Shown piece after piece: positions 1 to 4,608 of a stretch of 6,963 bases of DNA (position 1 is the first letter of the stretch; each line of letters begins with the position of its first letter). The DNA lies in the NCBI GenBank assembly GCA_002774185.1, contig PEZG01000065.1, forward strand, positions 1-6,963, read 5' to 3'. The notes under the pieces are model-generated. The model had not been told where the DNA came from. It worked only from the letters and a program-made list of their open reading frames with translations, and did not search any database. The position numbers and the translations under genes were made by a program. The stretch comes from Candidatus Roizmanbacteria bacterium CG09_land_8_20_14_0_10_41_9 (GTDB taxonomy: Bacteria; Patescibacteriota; Microgenomatia; UBA1406; GWC2-37-13).

Positions 1-415
1 TTTTGTTTACCGCCTGGCCTTGGTTTTTTGAAGCATCGACAATTTCCGAAACCAATTTCTTTGAGAATGTATGATATTCTTTATTGGATTTGGTAAGTGC
101 GATATCAAGGATCCAGTTAAGGGCGAGGAAAAGCTTTCGTTCCCTTCTCACCTCTATAGGAACCAAATAGGAGGCTCCCCCGAGACGTTTCGGTTTCACT
201 TCATGCAAAGGGGCAACATTGTTGATGGCTTGTTGCAATACCTTTAGCGGATCATTTCCCTGTTTCTTGAGTTCGTCCATTACTTCGTAAACAATTCGGC
301 GAGCAACGTTTTTTTTCCCGTCCCGCATAGTGAAATTGATGAGTTTTGCAACCTCAATACTTTGGTAGAGAGAATCTGGTTTTACGGCTAGTTTTTTATA
401 TTGGTTTCGTGGCAT
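1..415 (-). CDS. rpsG: 30S ribosomal protein S7 (uS7), 3' end cut by window edge
   Basis: uS7 is the primary binder of the 3' major domain of 16S rRNA. It nucleates assembly of the 30S head and lines the E-site/mRNA exit region. Reading the minus strand from the ATG at 415-413 gives 138 open codons to the left edge with no stop. The protein starts MPRNQYKK and contains DGKKNVARRIVYE (residues 32-44), the signature KRLGGASYLVPIEVRRER (76-93), then LNWILDI and VDASKNQGQAVNK at the edge. Bacterial uS7 is about 156 residues and ends with a KRED..(H/R)MAEAN.AF.H(Y/F) segment, so only about 18-20 residues are missing. The start is fixed by homology: MPR is the family N-terminus. It lies 16 nt after the rpsL stop, with no purine-rich ribosome site in front (the upstream sequence is CATTCCACCT), so translation is probably coupled to rpsL. 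Identity is certain from motifs; nothing suggests it is damaged. Confidence 0.96.
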   Translation of the reverse strand, partial: MPRNQYKKLAVKPDSLYQSIEVAKLINFTMRDGKKNVARRIVYEVMDELKKQGNDPLKVLQQAINNVAPLHEVKPKRLGGASYLVPIEVRRERKLFLALNWILDIALTKSNKEYHTFSKKLVSEIVDASKNQGQAVNK

Positions 416-431
416 AGGTGGAATGATAAAA
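416..431 (-). other. rpsL-rpsG intercistronic gap, no operator visible
   Basis: Sixteen bases, reading TTTTATCATTCCACCT on the coding strand, separate the rpsL stop from the rpsG start. In E. coli the corresponding gap is about a hundred bases long and folds into the site where S7 represses its own operon. Here there is no room for that structure and no Shine-Dalgarno, so S7 autoregulation of the E. coli type is not supported at this point. Confidence 0.7.
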
Positions 432-854
432 TTATGTCGTTTTCGCTTTCTCAAATTTGGTTCCGTATTTTGAACGGGAGGTTTTGCGATCCGTCACCCC
501 TGAAGTGTCATATTTCCCACGGACAATGTGGTATTTGACACCGGGAAGGTCCTTTACCCTTCCTCCTCGCACTAGCACAATAGAATGTTCGGCTAGGTTA
601 TGTCCAACTCCTTGAATATAGGCGGTCACTTCCATTTTATTTGAAAGTCTGACCCTTGCGACCTTTCGCAAAGCGGAATTAGGCTTCTTGGGAGTCATAG
701 TCCTCACAACGGTACACACTCCCCGTTTTAAGGGGTTATCTACCGTAATATAGCGCCTTTTCAGAGAATTAAAATTCTCCTTTAAGGCTGCGGCCCTTGA
801 TTTTTTACTCCTTTTGTGTCTCCCGGCTTTTATCAGTTGATTGATCGTCGGCAT
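432..854 (-). CDS. rpsL: 30S ribosomal protein S12 (uS12)
   Basis: uS12 sits at the 30S decoding centre and helps monitor codon-anticodon pairing. The 140-residue product starts MPTINQLIKAGR, the standard family start. It carries KRGVCTVVRTMTPKKPNSALRK (residues 43-64, described in two parts: RGVCT and the TPKKPNSALRK core), GHNLAEHS (84-91) and RGGRVKDLPGVKYH (96-109), and ends with the usual basic tail RSKYGTK. Lys56 and Lys101 match the two lysines whose mutation gives streptomycin resistance in E. coli, so the sensitive state is encoded. Asp102 matches the aspartate methylthiolated by RimO in many bacteria. The extra stretch at about 21-42 between the basic N-terminus and KRGVCT makes it longer than E. 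coli S12 but close to the 138-residue Bacillus form, so it is a known variant. The first 50 nt overlap the end of rpoC in another frame; the start is nevertheless firm because MPTINQL is conserved. Confidence 0.98.
   Translation of the reverse strand: MPTINQLIKAGRHKRSKKSRAAALKENFNSLKRRYITVDNPLKRGVCTVVRTMTPKKPNSALRKVARVRLSNKMEVTAYIQGVGHNLAEHSIVLVRGGRVKDLPGVKYHIVRGKYDTSGVTDRKTSRSKYGTKFEKAKTT
805..854 (-). other. 50-nt out-of-frame overlap between the rpoC 3' end and the rpsL 5' end
   Basis: The same 50 bases encode the last 16 residues plus stop of RpoC (ADDQSTDKSRETQKE at the end) and the first 16 residues of uS12 (MPTINQLIKAGRHKRS) in a different frame. The uS12 start is conserved, so the overlap is not a mis-called start; the RpoC tail has no family counterpart. 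The likely origin is extension of rpoC through the rpsL start after loss of its own stop (inference). Confidence 0.93.
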
Positions 855-3800
855 ATTTGTTTAAAAACTTCCCATAATACTTTTCAATGAGTTCTTTTGT
901 GACGGGGATAAGTCTGCCTATTATAACATTTTCCTTGAGGCCCAGCAAGTAATCCACCTGGCCTTTAATGGCCGATGAGCTCAAAACATTCGTAGTTTGT
1001 TCAAATGAAGCAGAAGAAAGCCACGAATCCGTATAGATGGCGGCCCGGGTGATCCCTAGGATAGAAATCTTTCCCACAGAGGGTTTTCCACCTTTTGCCA
1101 GCATTTTTTTATTCTCTTCCTCGAAGCGGATTTTAGAAACAATCTCTCCCTTTATAAAAGAAGTGTCCCCTTCGTCTTCGATGATTACCTTATCGCTCAT
1201 TTTCCGTATAATGACTTCAAAATGTTTATCGTGGATTCCGATCCCTTGAGACTCGTACACTTTTTGGACTTCATCCACTAGATAAATTTGTGCAGCTCTT
1301 AGGCCCTTAATCGTAAGGATATCGTTTACATTCAGGTATCCTTCGGAAAGAGCGACGCCGGACGTGACCAGTTCCCCATCCTTCACTTTCAATTTTTGTG
1401 ACATGGGAATGATGAACTCCTGTTCTGCGGCAGGAGTCTTATTCACGGAAGTAATTTTGATGTTATATACTTCTTTGTTTGAATCCTCCTGGATAGACAC
1501 TTTCCCGTCCAGTTCAGAGATGGGAGATACCACCTTCGGGGTTCTCGTCTCAAATAACTCCTCTACTCTCGGAAGTCCTTGGGTAACGTCAGAGATAACA
1601 ATGCCTCCGAAGTGTCTAACCCTCATCGTAAGCTGCGTTCCGGGTTCTCCGATAGATTGTGCAGCGATGACTCCGACCGGAACTCCGATTTCCACCAATC
1701 GGTTTGTGGAGAGGTCAATTCCGTAACACATCTGACACGCACCGTGTTTCGATTGACAATAAAGGGGTGATCTAACCACAACTTTCTTGACGTTTGCGCG
1801 TTCTAGAGTTCGAATTTTTTCTTCATCTATCGATTCTCCCGCTTTCAAAATAATTTTTTTATCTTCTCCTATCGCATCTTTTGCTAAAAATCTTCCTTTC
1901 AGTCGTTCTTTAAATTTCTCCCCTCTTGGAGAGGTGGAATCTATCAAAAGTCCTTCAGAAGTTCCACAATCTTCTTCCTTAATAATCATGTCATGGGAAA
2001 CGTCTACGAGTCGTCGGGTCAGATAACCAGCGTCAGCCGTCTTCAGTGCGGAGTCGGTAAGACCCTTTCGTGCTCCGCGTGCAGAAATGACGTATTCAAA
2101 TATGGATAATCCTTCACGGTAGTTTGACTTGGTGGGGACCTCAATAATCTTTCCCATAGGGTCAACTACGAGTCCTTTAATGGCGGATAGCTGCTTGAGC
2201 TGTTCCCGTGAGGCTCGTGCTCCCCCGGATTTAATAATGATTTTTACAGGATTCTGCTCATCTAATGCGTCCCATGTTTTGTCAGCGAGTTGTTCCGTCG
2301 TTTCAATCCATAGTTTATTCGAGTACCTTCTCTTTTCTTCGACGGTGAGCAACCCCTGTTGATAATTCTTTTCAATTTTCTCTATTTCTTTTTCCGTACG
2401 TTCGACAATCTCCTGTTTTTCTTTGATGATTTTACAATCAAAGATGGAAACCGATAATCCTCCAGATATGGTAGCCGCCCAAAACCCAATCTCTTTGATT
2501 TTATCGATGAGTTCCCCAACCTTTTCATTCGGGAACAGTCTCATCGCATGGACTACGATATTTTTTAGATCGTTCGCTTTAGTCTCCTGGTTCATGAACC
2601 GCATTTCTTGAGGGAGGCACTGATTGAAGAATATCCTTCCAACGGTCGTTTTACAAAGGGTGTCCTCAATTTTTACCCAAATAGGCTCCCTAAGCTGTAT
2701 AGACCCAAAATGGAACGTATTGATTGCTTCCTCCTCGGACGAAAAAGCCCTCAATTCCTCATCAGTTTTATTTCCAGACGTTGAGTCGATCGTTGTAAGA
2801 TAGTAACAGCCGAGAGCCATTTCTTTGTTTGGAAGTACGATAGGAGTGCCGTCTGAGGGTTTGAGCAAATTATGGTACGGCATCATTCGACTCTTTACCT
2901 CCTCGATGGCATTCTTTGAGAGCGGTAAAAATACCCCCATAGCATCCCCGTCAAAATCTGCATTATATCCGGAACATACCGTCGGATGCAGTTTAATCGC
3001 ATTAGAATCTGTTAAAACCGGATAGAATCCAAGCACAGAAAGTTTGTGGAGCGTTGGTGCACGATTAAGGAGTACTGGGTGGTTTTTTGTGATTTCCTCA
3101 AGGATGTCGTAGACAATGGGTTCTTTCTTCTCTAGGAAATTCTTTGCGCTTTTAATATTAGGGGCAAGGCCACGGATAATGATCTCATGGAGAAGAAAGG
3201 GTTTAAAAAGTTCAAGAGCCATCTCTTTTGGTATACCGCACTGGTCAATATTCAATTCAGGTCCGACGATGATAGTTGACCGTCCGGAGTAATCCACCCG
3301 TTTTCCAAGTAAGTTTTGTCTGAAGCGTCCTTGTTTCCCCCGCAAAATATCGGATAATGACTTTTGAATTTTAGAAGCAGCTCCTTGGGTTCGGGATCTT
3401 CCTTTTGATTTTTGAAGATCGATGAGGGAGTCGACCGCTTCCTGAAGCATTCGTTTTTCATTTCTCAAGATAATTTCAGGTGCTCCCAAATCAATGAGTT
3501 GTTTCAGACGGTTGTTCCTATTGATCACTCTCCGGTAGAAATCGTTCAAGTCTGACGTCGCAAATTTGCCTCCCGGAAGTTGCACCACAGGTCGCAGATC
3601 CGGAGGAATCACAGGGAGAACTGTCAAGATCATCCATTTTGGAGAAATTTGCGCCTTGATGAATGATTCCAATGCACGCACTTTCTTCAACAGTTTGTTG
3701 CGTTTGTTTCCCTTTGCCTCATTCAGATCTTTCAGAGAGCTGGCATATTCCTTATTGATATCCAACGAGGATAGTATTTCGTATACCGTTTCTGACCCCA

Positions 3801-4602
3801 TTCCTACAACGACGCACTGGTCAATCCCTTTTTCCCTCAAGTAGAGATAATCATCTTCTTCTACAGTGTCTTGGGGTTTTAAAGATTTTACCACTTTCAC
3901 TATTCGATCAAAAAAGGCAATTTTCTTTGATTTCTGCTCAAGGAATTTATCAGAAATGACTTTTATTTGCTCCCGTTCCTTAAAGTTAATTTCCTGCTGG
4001 GTAATTTCCCTCTGTTCCCGGTTCGGGATCTTTTTTACCAGATCGTCTTTTTGTTTTCTGAATTCCTCATCCACTTTCTCCTTTTCTTTTTTGAAAAGAT
4101 CCTCTTGATTTTTGAGTTCTTCTCTTTTCAACTCTTCGATCGCTTTTACTGCATCTTTTTGTTTGTCTTTATCCGTTGACTTCACGAGGTACAACGCATA
4201 ATAAATGATTCGTTCCAGTGCTTGAGGAGGTATGTCGAGGATGGTACTTAGGACAGAAGAGGGGCCCTTGAAGTACCAGATGTGCGCAATGGGAGAGGCG
4301 AGTTTAATATGTCCCATCCGCTCCCGTCTTACGGCTGAAGTGGTGATCTCTACACCGCACCGGTCACAGATGATCCCCTTATAGCGCATCCGTTTATATT
4401 TGCCGCAATAACACTCATAATCTTTTGTAGGTCCAAAGATCCGTTCATCGAAGAGTCCGTCCTTTTCTGCGCGGAATGTCCGGTAATTGATCGTTTCTGG
4501 TTTGGCCACCTCTCCGTGGGACCAGCTTAAGATAACTTCGGGAGAAGCTAAACTAATCTTCAATCCTGAAAAATCAATATGATTTTGTTTTTGAGCGTCC
4601 AT
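805..4602 (-). CDS. rpoC: DNA-directed RNA polymerase subunit beta' (RpoC), complete
   Basis: Catalytic large subunit of RNA polymerase, 1265 residues, shorter than E. coli beta' (about 1407) because it lacks the trigger-loop insertion SI3. In order: N-terminal zinc finger with Cys64, Cys66, Cys79 and Cys82; a charged coiled-coil insertion at about 141-240; lid/rudder and sigma-binding coiled coil (RRVINRNNRLK and NEKRMLQEA, about 357-391); FRQNLLGKRVDYSGRS (427-442, switch 2); NRAPTLHK (513-520); the catalytic loop NADFDGD with Mg-binding Asp549, Asp551 and Asp553; rim helices at about 722-780; bridge helix at about 829-873; second zinc site with Cys879, Cys949, Cys956 and Cys959; trigger loop with Met993, Arg994 and His997; then the C-terminal GLKENVIIGRLIP (1221-1233). 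The ATG is 6 nt after the rpoB stop. No Shine-Dalgarno is visible, so translational coupling to rpoB is likely. Oddities: substitutions beside the catalytic loop, in the bridge helix and in the trigger loop, and a 50-nt overlap with rpsL. Confidence 0.99.
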   Translation of the reverse strand: MDAQKQNHIDFSGLKISLASPEVILSWSHGEVAKPETINYRTFRAEKDGLFDERIFGPTKDYECYCGKYKRMRYKGIICDRCGVEITTSAVRRERMGHIKLASPIAHIWYFKGPSSVLSTILDIPPQALERIIYYALYLVKSTDKDKQKDAVKAIEELKREELKNQEDLFKKEKEKVDEEFRKQKDDLVKKIPNREQREITQQEINFKEREQIKVISDKFLEQKSKKIAFFDRIVKVVKSLKPQDTVEEDDYLYLREKGIDQCVVVGMGSETVYEILSSLDINKEYASSLKDLNEAKGNKRNKLLKKVRALESFIKAQISPKWMILTVLPVIPPDLRPVVQLPGGKFATSDLNDFYRRVINRNNRLKQLIDLGAPEIILRNEKRMLQEAVDSLIDLQKSKGRSRTQGAASKIQKSLSDILRGKQGRFRQNLLGKRVDYSGRSTIIVGPELNIDQCGIPKEMALELFKPFLLHEIIIRGLAPNIKSAKNFLEKKEPIVYDILEEITKNHPVLLNRAPTLHKLSVLGFYPVLTDSNAIKLHPTVCSGYNADFDGDAMGVFLPLSKNAIEEVKSRMMPYHNLLKPSDGTPIVLPNKEMALGCYYLTTIDSTSGNKTDEELRAFSSEEEAINTFHFGSIQLREPIWVKIEDTLCKTTVGRIFFNQCLPQEMRFMNQETKANDLKNIVVHAMRLFPNEKVGELIDKIKEIGFWAATISGGLSVSIFDCKIIKEKQEIVERTEKEIEKIEKNYQQGLLTVEEKRRYSNKLWIETTEQLADKTWDALDEQNPVKIIIKSGGARASREQLKQLSAIKGLVVDPMGKIIEVPTKSNYREGLSIFEYVISARGARKGLTDSALKTADAGYLTRRLVDVSHDMIIKEEDCGTSEGLLIDSTSPRGEKFKERLKGRFLAKDAIGEDKKIILKAGESIDEEKIRTLERANVKKVVVRSPLYCQSKHGACQMCYGIDLSTNRLVEIGVPVGVIAAQSIGEPGTQLTMRVRHFGGIVISDVTQGLPRVEELFETRTPKVVSPISELDGKVSIQEDSNKEVYNIKITSVNKTPAAEQEFIIPMSQKLKVKDGELVTSGVALSEGYLNVNDILTIKGLRAAQIYLVDEVQKVYESQGIGIHDKHFEVIIRKMSDKVIIEDEGDTSFIKGEIVSKIRFEEENKKMLAKGGKPSVGKISILGITRAAIYTDSWLSSASFEQTTNVLSSSAIKGQVDYLLGLKENVIIGRLIPVTKELIEKYYGKFLNKYADDQSTDKSRETQKE
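868..873 (-). promoter_or_regulatory. Possible weak ribosome binding site for rpsL, inside rpoC
   Basis: GGGAAG on the coding strand lies 13 nt before the rpsL ATG, followed by an A/T-rich spacer. It is a partial Shine-Dalgarno match with long spacing, and it also codes for Gly-Lys in RpoC, so it may be chance. It is the only candidate seen at any of the three visible gene starts. Confidence 0.25.
3883..4182 (-). other. Lys/Glu-rich predicted coiled-coil insertion in RpoC (residues about 141-240)
   Basis: Between the conserved ALERIIYYALYLV segment and the GMGSETVYEIL segment (from residue 267), E. coli beta' has roughly 40-45 residues, whereas here there are about 125. The added part is dominated by Lys, Glu, Asp and Gln with spaced Leu/Ile/Phe (for example AIEELKREELKNQEDLF), as in a long helical hairpin. 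It lies in the clamp region near the N-terminal zinc finger. Similar charged inserts are, from memory, common in Patescibacteria; the function is unknown. Confidence 0.75.
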
Positions 4603-4608
4603 ACAGTG

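Noticed and set aside
416..421. AGGTGG looking like a Shine-Dalgarno in the rpsL-rpsG gap
   Set aside because: It is on the plus strand; on the coding strand it reads CCACCT and cannot pair with the 16S anti-Shine-Dalgarno.
729..794. Extra stretch near the N-terminus of uS12 as a novel insertion
   Set aside because: The same length class occurs in Bacillus and other bacterial S12 proteins (about 138 residues), so it is a known form.
3252..3461. 69-codon minus-strand open frame inside rpoC
   Set aside because: Different frame within the strongly conserved switch-2 region of rpoC, with no family motif and no supporting context.
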